Source: Bacteroidaceae bacterium (GTDB lineage Bacteria > Bacteroidota > Bacteroidia > Bacteroidales > Bacteroidaceae). From it: a stretch of 64,000 nt of DNA. A program made the position numbers and the translations under genes. Under the pieces are notes generated by a model. The model searched no databases. It was not told where the DNA came from and saw only the letters and a program-made list of their open reading frames with translations. Shown piece by piece: positions 16,843 through 24,454 of the stretch. Every line of letters starts with the position of its first letter. Within the stretch, counting starts at the first letter, position 1. The stretch covers positions 135,329 to 199,328 of the forward strand of contig CABIVS010000010.1 of NCBI GenBank assembly GCA_902362375.1, in the 5' to 3' direction.

Positions 16843-18320
16843 ATGAAATCATAAAACAAGAGTCCTCTTCTGTTTCACAGAACATTTATAAGCCATCGGA
16901 AATTATTGGTATATTCAATTCCGTTTTAGCAAGACAATCTGTTAATGCTCAGATTGTATATCTGCGTGGTATCTATCTGGCAAATCAAAAACAAGGGAAT
17001 TGGGCATATTGCTATGACTCTTTAAGAGATGAAGATAGTCAAGAAGAACTCACACTACGGCTAACCCAACAACAGAGAGAGAACTTGAAAAACGGAAATC
17101 TCGTAAGTGTAGGCGGCGTACTAAATCGAAATATCTCATCAAAAGGATTCATTCAAATTGTACTAAATGTTAGTCGCATTGAAATTGTAAAAGAGCAAGC
17201 CATAAGTGAGGATGAAATAAAACAGTCTGAATTAAGGCAGAAGAAGTCATCAATAGGATTTAAGAATGTCGATACTATCATTGAAAATTTGCTATTATCA
17301 GACCGACGTCCTAAGATAGCACTAATTTTCGCTGAAACTTCAATTACTATGGGTGATTTTGAGGCAGGTATTAATGCTGCACGTACTGCTATTGATTTTG
17401 AAGAATACAGGGTTAGTTTCTCTAATTCAGCAGAGTTAGTGACACAGCTTAAAAAGGTTGATAAATTACAATATGATATAATTGCTATTGTAAGAGGCGG
17501 TGGTGGAGGAATCGAGAAATTGGATGACCTTAAAGTATTGGCTGCAATTATAGAACTAAAGACACCTATAATCGGAGCTATTGGCCATGTGGAGGAAAAG
17601 TTGTTTATCAAACAACTGGTAGATAAATGTGCTCCTACACCAAATGGCTTAGGACAATATTTTTCAGAAATGGTAGAAAGTGCCAATGAAAAGAAAACGC
17701 ATTCAAGGGCAATTTTAACAGAACAGATAAAAAAACAATTCAAAGAACAGATTGATGCCGGGCATAAACAGAACAAAGAATTGCAGGAGAAATTGCGTGT
17801 GCTTACTGAAAATCAAAAGAAAGCAACTGAGGCACAAGAAATAGCAACAAAGAAGCATAACGAGCAAGTAGAAGCCGCTAATAAACTAAACAAAGAACTG
17901 CAAGATAAACTTCGTGTCCTGACAGAGAATCAAAAGAAAGCAGATGAAGAACAGCAGATAGCAAATAAAAAACATATAGAACAAATTGAGGCTGCGCAAA
18001 AGCAGAACCAGAGTCTACAAGAACAGCTAAAAACTCTCAATGAGAGCCAGAAAAAGCTTCAAATAATTCATCAAAAACAGCAGGAAGACTTAGGCAAGAA
18101 TCTGACTAAGATGCAAGATGCGAATACTCTGTTACAAAAAAGTTTGGAAAAGGCTACCATGCAAAATGCAGAAACTTTGAAAGAGCTTAATCACGCAAAA
18201 GAGCAAGCAAAAGAACTCGAACATTCTATGTCCGAGCTTAAATCAAAGAAAGGCACAAATATATGGATGTGGATAGCTATATCTGCAATTCTTATATTAC
18301 TATGTATGTTGGTTCTATAA
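16839..18320 (+). CDS. Exonuclease VII large-subunit-like protein with C-terminal membrane anchor
   Basis: A 493-residue protein. Residues 20-130 look like an XseA OB fold (VYLRGIYLANQ; LVSVGGVLNR). Residues 155-280 carry XseA core motifs: IIAIVRGGGGGIEKLDDL near 212-229, GAIGHVEEKLFIKQL near 246-260, and APTPNG near 265-270. Residues 300-465 are a long repetitive coiled coil with near-duplicate units (ELQEKLRVLTENQKK twice). A single hydrophobic helix at about 472-491 ends the protein. Exonuclease VII degrades single-stranded DNA. The terminal membrane helix is not part of the housekeeping enzyme. No xseB partner is visible. It overlaps the protease gene by ATGA. Confidence 0.75.
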   Translation: MNEIIKQESSSVSQNIYKPSEIIGIFNSVLARQSVNAQIVYLRGIYLANQKQGNWAYCYDSLRDEDSQEELTLRLTQQQRENLKNGNLVSVGGVLNRNISSKGFIQIVLNVSRIEIVKEQAISEDEIKQSELRQKKSSIGFKNVDTIIENLLLSDRRPKIALIFAETSITMGDFEAGINAARTAIDFEEYRVSFSNSAELVTQLKKVDKLQYDIIAIVRGGGGGIEKLDDLKVLAAIIELKTPIIGAIGHVEEKLFIKQLVDKCAPTPNGLGQYFSEMVESANEKKTHSRAILTEQIKKQFKEQIDAGHKQNKELQEKLRVLTENQKKATEAQEIATKKHNEQVEAANKLNKELQDKLRVLTENQKKADEEQQIANKKHIEQIEAAQKQNQSLQEQLKTLNESQKKLQIIHQKQQEDLGKNLTKMQDANTLLQKSLEKATMQNAETLKELNHAKEQAKELEHSMSELKSKKGTNIWMWIAISAILILLCMLVL

Positions 18321-18336
18321 AGGTTATACTTTTAGT

Positions 18337-19815
18337 ATGGATTCAGAGATTCTAAAACAATATATCGCCATAGACTTGAAATCATTCTATGCTTCTGTGG
18401 AATGTGTGGAACGAGGATTGGACCCGCTTGATACCTGCCTTGTCGTTGCTGACCCGACACGGACGGAGAAGACGATTTGCCTGGCTGTTTCCCCTGCCTT
18501 GAAGCAGTACGGTTTAGGCGGCAGACCACGGTTGTTTGAAGTGGTACAGAAGGTTCGTGAGGTAAACCGACAACGTGGGCATCAGGGAAAATCCTATTCA
18601 AAATGTAAGCTTGATTCAAACAATGACCTTGCCTTAGACTATATTGTGGCCAAGCCCCGTATGGCTCACTACATCAAATACAGTACACGTATTTACGAGG
18701 TGTATATGCGCTATGTTGATCCAGAAGATGTGCATGTCTATTCCATCGACGAGGTGTTTATTGATGCAACACCCTATCTTTCCACATATAAGATGACGGC
18801 TCATGAACTGGCCATGAAGATGATTCGTGAGGTGCTGGCTAAAACGGGTATTACTGCTACTGCCGGCATTGGAACAAATATGTATCTGTGTAAGATAGCC
18901 ATGGATATTGTAGCTAAAAAGATGCAGCCTGATAAGGATGGAGTGCGCATAGCGGAACTTGATGAGATGTCTTATCGTCGGCAGCTTTGGGAGCATACTC
19001 CACTGACAGACTTCTGGCGTGTAGGCCGTGGAATAGCAAATCGTCTCACTCAATATGGTATTATAACTATGGGAGATATAGCCCGTTGCTCGTTGGAACA
19101 TGAAGATTTCCTGTACAAATTGTTCGGAGTTAATGCAGAACTGCTTATTGACCACGCATGGGGATGGGAACCTGTGACAATGGATTTGGTAAGAGCCTAT
19201 CGCCCTGATACACGTTCTATGAGCAGTGGGCAGGTTCTCCAGTCAGCCTATACAGTCGAGAAAGCCCGTATCGTAGTGCTTGAAATGGCACATTCCGTTT
19301 CTCTTGAACTTGTGGATAAGAAACTGTTGACAGACCAGATAGTCCTCACCGTAGGCTATGACATAGAATCATTATCCAACGGCATATATGAAGGCAATAC
19401 TACCACAGACCATTATGGCCGGAAAATTCCGGTTCATGCGCACGGCACTACCAATATAGAACATCCGACCTCTTCGGGAAAGATTCTCATGGAGAAAATA
19501 GGAGAGCTATTTGACCGTATCATTAATCCGGATTTATTGGTGCGAAGACTAACCTTGTCAATAAACCACCTTGTCAGTGAAGTGGAAGTGAAGCCTGTAA
19601 ATAATGTTGTGCAGCTTGACCTGTTTCCTGATTATGAAAAGATGGAACGAGAGAAAGCTGAGAAAGAAAGACTGGCTAAGGAGCGTCGCCGTCAGGAGGC
19701 AGTAATCCAAATAAAAAAGAAATTCGGTAAGAACTCTATTCTTACAGGCCTGAACTATTCAGAAGGGGCTACACAAAAGGAACGCAACCAGCAGATAGGA
19801 GGACACCATGAGTAG
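18337..19815 (+). CDS. Y-family (UmuC/DinB-like) translesion DNA polymerase
   Basis: A 492-residue Y-family polymerase: catalytic IDLKSFYASVE near residues 12-22 (Asp13), then VYSIDEVFID near 133-142 with the second metal-binding acidic pair, a GIGTNMYLCKIA loop, thumb, and little-finger region. Near residue 426 is QLDLF, matching the bacterial beta-clamp-binding consensus QLxLF. It inserts nucleotides opposite lesions at stalled forks. The tail is charged and basic. It starts 16 bases after the exonuclease-like gene but is less AT-rich, so it may be a separate module. It overlaps the YolD-like gene by 8 bases, a pairing also seen in Gram-positive plasmids and phages. Confidence 0.9.
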   Translation: MDSEILKQYIAIDLKSFYASVECVERGLDPLDTCLVVADPTRTEKTICLAVSPALKQYGLGGRPRLFEVVQKVREVNRQRGHQGKSYSKCKLDSNNDLALDYIVAKPRMAHYIKYSTRIYEVYMRYVDPEDVHVYSIDEVFIDATPYLSTYKMTAHELAMKMIREVLAKTGITATAGIGTNMYLCKIAMDIVAKKMQPDKDGVRIAELDEMSYRRQLWEHTPLTDFWRVGRGIANRLTQYGIITMGDIARCSLEHEDFLYKLFGVNAELLIDHAWGWEPVTMDLVRAYRPDTRSMSSGQVLQSAYTVEKARIVVLEMAHSVSLELVDKKLLTDQIVLTVGYDIESLSNGIYEGNTTTDHYGRKIPVHAHGTTNIEHPTSSGKILMEKIGELFDRIINPDLLVRRLTLSINHLVSEVEVKPVNNVVQLDLFPDYEKMEREKAEKERLAKERRRQEAVIQIKKKFGKNSILTGLNYSEGATQKERNQQIGGHHE

Positions 19816-20224
19816 ATATGAAGATATAATAAACCTGCCTCACCATGTTTCCAAAAACAGGAGACCTATGCCGATGGAAAACCGTGCCGCTCAGTTCGCT
19901 CCCTTTGCGGCTCTCGTCGGCTATGATGATGCCATATCAGAGGCGACAAGATTGACAGACGCAAGAACTATGCTTTCTTCTGACGAAATGGAAGAACTGT
20001 CGCAATGCCTTAACCAAGCACTTGAAAATATCACGGAAAGGGACAGCTATACCTTCATCTATTTTATTCCAGATAATAAAAAGAGTGGCGGAAAATACGA
20101 AACCGTTACCGGCATTATAAAATCTTTCAACGAATATGAGCGAACTATTAAACTGGAGAATGGAGACATCCTACGGATAGATGACATCGTATCTATTTCA
20201 GGAGAAGTCTTTGACAAAGATTAA
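19808..20224 (+). CDS. YolD-like protein
   Basis: A 138-residue protein with the YolD-family N-terminal signature (MENRAAQFAPFAALVGYDDAI) and a C-terminal strand-rich half (GGKYETVTGIIKSFNEYERTIKL) that ends in an acidic segment. YolD proteins are encoded beside Y-family polymerases and are thought to assist translesion synthesis, although their biochemistry is poorly known. It overlaps the polymerase gene by 8 bases, consistent with co-translation. A hairpin terminator follows at 20303-20344. Confidence 0.85.
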   Translation: MSRYEDIINLPHHVSKNRRPMPMENRAAQFAPFAALVGYDDAISEATRLTDARTMLSSDEMEELSQCLNQALENITERDSYTFIYFIPDNKKSGGKYETVTGIIKSFNEYERTIKLENGDILRIDDIVSISGEVFDKD

Positions 20225-20302
20225 AACCTTTGATACCGAACAGCCATTCATCATCTTTACAGTTGCGACAGCAACTCGAATTTTGAGTAAAGGTCTACAA
20301 TA

Positions 20303-20344
20303 CTCCGACCCACGCCTCACGGCGCAAGTCGGAGTTCAGAACAC
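20303..20344. terminator. Hairpin between convergent yolD-like and pcfJ genes
   Basis: CTCCGAC (20303-20309) pairs with GTCGGAG (20338-20344), with an inner GCC/GGC pairing inside the loop. It lies between convergent genes and can serve both directions. Confidence 0.6.
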
Positions 20345-20355
20345 ATATCAGGAAC

Positions 20356-21630
20356 TTATGCTGTAACCTTCGCCTCCAAGAAGCGGTGGGCATTGTCATT
20401 GACCAGCTTGATAATCCTGTCATGGAATTCCGTATTGGAGTTGCACACGCCACGGCTTTGCACCACTTTTCCTTTTGTGAGTGAGAACTCTACGGTTTCG
20501 ATACGGTTGCCTTGTCGGTCGTGAGCCGACAGAATAACGGTATCAGTCTTTGCATAATACTCGCATTGGAACACGCAGTGCTTCATCTTTTCGCTCTCCG
20601 CCTTGTATGCCTCCAAGGAGTCAAGCACAGAAATTTCAATGTCATTGTCACGGATGACGATGCCGAAGAAGCAAGACTTGTTCTTATAGAAGTCCGCCTC
20701 GTGTCTTTTGGCTCTCTCCATCCGTTCCTTGTTCCTGCGCTTCTCCTCCATGAGGTTCATCTTGCTCAACCAACGGTCATGCTCGGCTTTGAGGTCTTTG
20801 GGGCAGATGTACTTTGTGTTATGGATGTCCCGTCCGCATCTGTCAAGCAGCCGGATGGTGTCACACCACATATCATAATCCTCCGGTTGATAATGGTGTC
20901 TTGCAGCTACCTTGTAGGACTGCCAAAACCTGTCAAGGTCGTGAGGATGGCTGATAAAATACGCTACGGCTTGTAAGTCCTTGGCTTTCATCATCGTCTC
21001 TATACGATGGTCGGAAAGCAAGGCATTCGCCAAACGCATGGGATGGGTATCGGGAAGTCTGCCCTTCATACCGTTGCGTCTTAGCTTAGGTATGACGGAA
21101 TAATAAGGATAGACGTATGTATTGGAGATAACCCAATGAACATCTGTCATGCTCCTCAGTTCGATGGATGAAGCCCAACTGAAGCTGTCCTTGTAATAAC
21201 CCAAAGTCCTTGCCAATGAAGTGACGGCAGTCTTTCCTTTGCTGTCAAGCCACAGACGGCACACCTCGTTACAAAAGGCTTCCATTGGCTTGCCTTTCCT
21301 GTAGTTGACAGTCAGCAGGAACACACGCTGCACTTGCATACCGTCCACCGCTTCAAGGGTGGAAAAGTAGCATGCCTCTTTATTCTTGCGTGCCAACGTA
21401 TCAACCGTCTGCAAACGGTGTCCACAGTGGGGGCAACGTGCAGACTTTCCTTTTCCCTTATAGTCAAACTCCCCTCCACAATCGCCACACGTGCATTTAT
21501 GCCCCGATGTGCGGAAAGAAATATGTTTCACGACGTTCCGTATAGCCCAATCAACCGCTTTTGAGCTGATGGCGGCCAGCCTCTCGTTGGAGGCTGCCAC
21601 CGTTTTTTCAAATTTCGTTCTCGGTTTCAT
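20356..21630 (-). CDS. PcfJ-like protein
   Basis: A 424-residue protein of the PcfJ type, named after the Enterococcus pCF10 conjugation gene and common in mobile elements. An N-terminal zinc ribbon lies near residues 46-73 (CTCGDCGGEF, then CPHCGH). A large central helical region follows, then a C-terminal MKHCVFQCEYY motif with a strand-rich end. The exact biochemical role is unknown; nucleic-acid binding is likely from the zinc ribbon. It lies 3 bases downstream of the PcfK-like gene, preserving the PcfK-PcfJ pair seen elsewhere. Confidence 0.8.
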   Translation of the reverse strand: MKPRTKFEKTVAASNERLAAISSKAVDWAIRNVVKHISFRTSGHKCTCGDCGGEFDYKGKGKSARCPHCGHRLQTVDTLARKNKEACYFSTLEAVDGMQVQRVFLLTVNYRKGKPMEAFCNEVCRLWLDSKGKTAVTSLARTLGYYKDSFSWASSIELRSMTDVHWVISNTYVYPYYSVIPKLRRNGMKGRLPDTHPMRLANALLSDHRIETMMKAKDLQAVAYFISHPHDLDRFWQSYKVAARHHYQPEDYDMWCDTIRLLDRCGRDIHNTKYICPKDLKAEHDRWLSKMNLMEEKRRNKERMERAKRHEADFYKNKSCFFGIVIRDNDIEISVLDSLEAYKAESEKMKHCVFQCEYYAKTDTVILSAHDRQGNRIETVEFSLTKGKVVQSRGVCNSNTEFHDRIIKLVNDNAHRFLEAKVTA

Positions 21631-21633
21631 GGC

Positions 21634-22056
21634 TTAAAAATCAAAAAGTGAGGGTTGGGGTTGTTTCGTCTCTTGCGGCTTGCTTGTCCTTGGCTTGGAG
21701 TGGCGCACTTGCAACTTGCGCAGCTCCTCCTCTTGGTAGCGTTTGAGGGCGAGTGCCTTTTGCTCCGCCTTTTCCTCCTCGGTCAGGTCTATATGACGGT
21801 TCACCACCACATCACAGTTAACAGGCTTTCCGATTTCCAGTGTAAGCTCATCAATAGCATGTACCGCCATTGAAAATACCTCCATGTCGGAGAAACCGCA
21901 ACATCCCGACTGCTTCACCTCATTCAGTATATAAGTGACCACATCGTCAATGGTTCGTTCTGTGGTTTCATACTTGGCACGGAAGAGTTCATCCTCTTTT
22001 GCCCTGTTGTCAAGATAGTTCTTGATAATCTCCTTGAATTGTTCTGTTCCTTTCAT
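21634..22056 (-). CDS. PcfK-like protein
   Basis: A 140-residue protein from the ATG at 22056 (MKGTEQFKEIIKNYL). The open frame extends upstream to 22137, but that part overlaps the neighbouring gene and looks non-coding. It is helical and matches the PcfK family that accompanies PcfJ in conjugative elements. The last residues, QPSLFDF, resemble a beta-clamp-binding peptide (Q-x-x-L-F), suggesting contact with the replication clamp. It lies 3 bases upstream of pcfJ. Confidence 0.75.
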   Translation of the reverse strand: MKGTEQFKEIIKNYLDNRAKEDELFRAKYETTERTIDDVVTYILNEVKQSGCCGFSDMEVFSMAVHAIDELTLEIGKPVNCDVVVNRHIDLTEEEKAEQKALALKRYQEEELRKLQVRHSKPRTSKPQETKQPQPSLFDF

Positions 22057-22084
22057 ATCCGTTCTGATTATATGTGTCCGTATG

Positions 22085-22573
22085 TTAGAAATGATACCCG
22101 AAAACCGCCCCAACATAGAGTTTGTCCCCGATTTCAAGATTGCCTATGATGGTCATCAGTTCCCTCGACCGTTCCGCCAGTCCGTACCCGTTAGAGAAGT
22201 CCGTTACAAAGAGCGCATCGGTGCAAAGCGGATTGAGGATGGCTTTCTGTAGTTGGTAAGCCGGACCGACCCATTTCATGATGTTCTCCTCGTTGATGTC
22301 TGCCATCCTTGTATGGATGGTGTCAAGATAGCTTTTTCGCCATTCCGCAAAACCGCTTTGGTATACAATCGTTTCTCCGTCCTCGTTAAGGGAAAACATC
22401 TCTTTTGGCAATATGTGCTCCACAAGGCAGCGGATGTTCTCTTTGCGTTCCTCTTCGCTACTCTCATAAGCATAATCAAGGGAAGTCATGTCCCCTGCTT
22501 CGATGTGGTCAACTCCGATATGTTCTTCCTTGCTTATCGGTTGGTTGCTGATTTGATAAATGATGCTGTGCAT
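22085..22573 (-). CDS. Hypothetical protein
   Basis: About 162 residues from the ATG at 22573 (MHSIIYQISNQPIS). The longer frame to 22717 overlaps the upstream gene and is probably spurious. The protein is acidic with no recognised motif; phrases such as EENIMKWVGPAYQLQKAI and a C-terminal IGDKLYVGAVFGYHF suggest a compact mixed fold. It is the second gene of the reverse-strand run that continues into pcfK and pcfJ. Confidence 0.6.
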   Translation of the reverse strand: MHSIIYQISNQPISKEEHIGVDHIEAGDMTSLDYAYESSEEERKENIRCLVEHILPKEMFSLNEDGETIVYQSGFAEWRKSYLDTIHTRMADINEENIMKWVGPAYQLQKAILNPLCTDALFVTDFSNGYGLAERSRELMTIIGNLEIGDKLYVGAVFGYHF

Positions 22574-22592
22574 AGTCCTGATATTTGATGGT

Positions 22593-22910
22593 TCATAAAT
22601 TGCTGTCCTGCAACGGCAGTGATTGGAGTATATCCATAAAGGGTATGGTGTTGATGTCCTTGTCGCCAAAAAGCACCTTCCATTCCGGCTTGACGAAAAC
22701 CCGATGGAACTCATCAACCCTAAAACCTTTCAATGAAGAATAGCAGTCAATGGTGGCGAAGTTCCTGCCGTCCTTGCGGATGTGGGCATATTCGGGTGGC
22801 ATACCGAAGCAGCACCTGCGGATGTCCTCTCTGTTCCATAGCAGCGTAAGTTCATACACACTGCCATTGAGCGTTACCTTTTCGTTCCTGTCTTTAAGTA
22901 TGATAGCCAT
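22593..22910 (-). CDS. Hypothetical protein
   Basis: A 105-residue protein of unknown function. It begins MAIILKDRNEKVTLNGSVYE and contains a strand-rich N-terminal half and a GDKDINTIPFMDIL segment. It is the first gene of a four-gene reverse-strand operon ending at pcfJ. Intergenic element B lies directly upstream, so element B is the likely control region of this operon. Confidence 0.6.
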   Translation of the reverse strand: MAIILKDRNEKVTLNGSVYELTLLWNREDIRRCCFGMPPEYAHIRKDGRNFATIDCYSSLKGFRVDEFHRVFVKPEWKVLFGDKDINTIPFMDILQSLPLQDSNL

Positions 22911-23110
22911 AGTTCTTAATTTTTTCCCTTTTGTTTGAAGCTTTTCGGCTTCTCGCTTCCGGGATGTTTACGATACCTGCCTCACGGAGGGCGTAAGTGC
23001 CATAAGGCAAACGTGGCCGACGGAAAGAGGACGGAATACCCAATTTGGCACAAATTGCGGAAGGCTGCCGGCCGCTTTCCGTGCAGCCAAGTGAAACGCC
23101 GTTTGCCGTC
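22911..23110. repeat. Duplicated intergenic element, copy B
   Basis: Diverged copy of 4981-5180. Shared features are CCCTTTTGT, the hairpin GAAGC (22937-22941) with GCTTC (22948-22952), GGACGGAATACCCAA (23029-23043), an AT stem CAATTTG (23041-23047) with CAAATTG (23051-23057), and a GC stem GGAAGGC (23059-23065) with GCTTTCC (23074-23080). Both copies precede a reverse-strand gene start: 4960 for A and 22910 for B. Confidence 0.7.
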
Positions 23111-23322
23111 GGCACTGCCCTCCGTTTCTTTGTATCGGAAAATCCGCAGGGAGCGTGATGCAGGTATGGTGTGGAAAAAGAAAGCCCCGATGTTGGCACA
23201 CCGGGACTTCATGGAATCAGTATCAAAAGAAAGGCCGTCACAAAAAAACCGACACCTTACCTGATAATAAGATGCCGGGACAAAAGTATTTTATGATGCA
23301 ATCCGGAGAAAAGGATTTGTGC
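23102..23322 (+). other. Promoter-like site and possible 32-codon frame beside element B
   Basis: TTTG (23102-23105) and TTTCTTTG (23125-23132), 19 bases apart, resemble a Bacteroides promoter at the position equivalent to that beside copy A. A frame at 23166-23264 could encode a 32-residue basic peptide starting MVWKKKAPMLAHRDF. Copy A has only an 8-codon counterpart, so coding is doubtful. The rest of the stretch to 23322 shows nothing further. Confidence 0.3.
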
Positions 23323-23868
23323 CTACATCAACGGCACCTCAAAGGATTTCACCACACAAAGGGCTTCCTTGTCGAGTATGAACCAGTATTCAGAGCGGTA
23401 GGGCTTGCCGCCCGAATCCTTGGCCTCGAACTCTATCTTGACCTTCCAGCCGTTGAAGGGCTGTCTCGCATGGCCATGGGGATTCCCTTCATAGACAATA
23501 AGTCCTCTCAACGCCGACATCACAGCCATCTGCCGCTCCATCAGGTCGGACATCGCCTTGTCATCGGGGTTGAAATTCTCGAAGCCGTTCGTTTCCTTCA
23601 TCACTTTCTCGTTGATTTTCATCATCGCCATTGAAAGAGCCATTTTCTCATCCATGGTCACATAGTCCCTGCCGAACACGGAATCCGCCTTGCTGATAGC
23701 AAGTATTTTGACGGATTTAGGGTTATCGACCGAAGCCATCAATGCCTTCTCCGCCACTTCCACCGCCCGGTTCTCCGGCTTGCCGGAACAACTGACGAAA
23801 CAAACCACGCCGCCCCAGAACAGAACGGCAGAAACCAAAATAAAGATAATCAGTGAACCCTGTCTCAT
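23323..23868 (-). CDS. Membrane-anchored or lipoprotein-like hypothetical of the transfer region
   Basis: A 181-residue protein. Residues 5-27 form a hydrophobic segment ending in VSCSGKPE, which could be a lipoprotein signal (cysteine in a loose lipobox) or a transmembrane anchor. The rest is soluble, with a C-terminal strand-rich domain (WKVKIEFEAKDSGGKPYRSEYWF). It is last in the reverse-strand run that starts at 30055 and overlaps the gene upstream by 4 bases. It is probably an envelope protein linked to transfer. No specific function is recognised. Confidence 0.6.
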   Translation of the reverse strand: MRQGSLIIFILVSAVLFWGGVVCFVSCSGKPENRAVEVAEKALMASVDNPKSVKILAISKADSVFGRDYVTMDEKMALSMAMMKINEKVMKETNGFENFNPDDKAMSDLMERQMAVMSALRGLIVYEGNPHGHARQPFNGWKVKIEFEAKDSGGKPYRSEYWFILDKEALCVVKSFEVPLM

Positions 23869-24410
23869 ACCTTCACGATTTGAAGTTTGTCAGGCGCAAG
23901 CCCCAGCCGTTTGCGGTAGATGGAGCCGTCATCCCGGTACATTTCCAGTTCGGAGGCGGTGATGCCCTTCTCGCAGATATCCGTAGCCTCGGCAAGCGTG
24001 ATCTGGTGGCCGCCGATGTTACGCCAGATGGCAAAAGAGCAAGGTTTCTCTTGATTGCCGTAGTTGGAGCAGTTGAACGCCCGGCTTCCCACACGGATGT
24101 CTCCGCCGCAGTGGGGGCACTTGCCGATGACCGGTCGCATATTTACCGCACCGTCATCCGCCAGTTCAAGTACGGTCGGGAAGGTCTTGCCTTCCTTGGT
24201 GGCAAAGCCGTCCAGCAGGATACGGCGTTTCTCCAGCAGCTCCGCCACTTCCCCGTCACCCATCTTGCGGTTGCCGATGATGCCGTTGATGTTGAGCACG
24301 CAGGACGGATTGTCGCCGATGTTATGCTCACAGCGGTAGCCCTTGCAGGTCTTCACTACACTGCCGCCGCACAAGGGGCAGCGGCCTATGATTTTCTTTT
24401 CTGTTTCCAT
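23865..24410 (-). CDS. Topoisomerase-I-type zinc-ribbon protein
   Basis: A 181-residue protein made of two zinc-ribbon units, CPLCGGSVVKTCKGYRC near residues 11-27 and CPHCGGDIRVGSRAFNC near 98-114, each followed by a conserved short domain like the C-terminal repeats of bacterial type IA topoisomerases. The topoisomerase catalytic domain is absent, so it probably binds single-stranded DNA or RNA and does not relax DNA. It overlaps the next gene by 4 bases. Proteins like this ride on Bacteroides conjugative elements beside primase-like genes. Confidence 0.65.
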   Translation of the reverse strand: METEKKIIGRCPLCGGSVVKTCKGYRCEHNIGDNPSCVLNINGIIGNRKMGDGEVAELLEKRRILLDGFATKEGKTFPTVLELADDGAVNMRPVIGKCPHCGGDIRVGSRAFNCSNYGNQEKPCSFAIWRNIGGHQITLAEATDICEKGITASELEMYRDDGSIYRKRLGLAPDKLQIVKV

Positions 24411-24454
24411 TTTCTTATTTATTTGTTGTTACGATGTTCGTATTCCTTATTCCC

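Noticed and set aside
22574..22717. N-terminal extension of the hypothetical gene at 22085
   Set aside because: It overlaps the upstream gene (22593-22910) by more than 100 bases, and its residues are Ser/Arg/Cys-rich without a pattern.
23865..24410. Complete topoisomerase gene
   Set aside because: Only the zinc-ribbon repeats are present. The catalytic tyrosine domain and TOPRIM of type IA topoisomerases are missing here.
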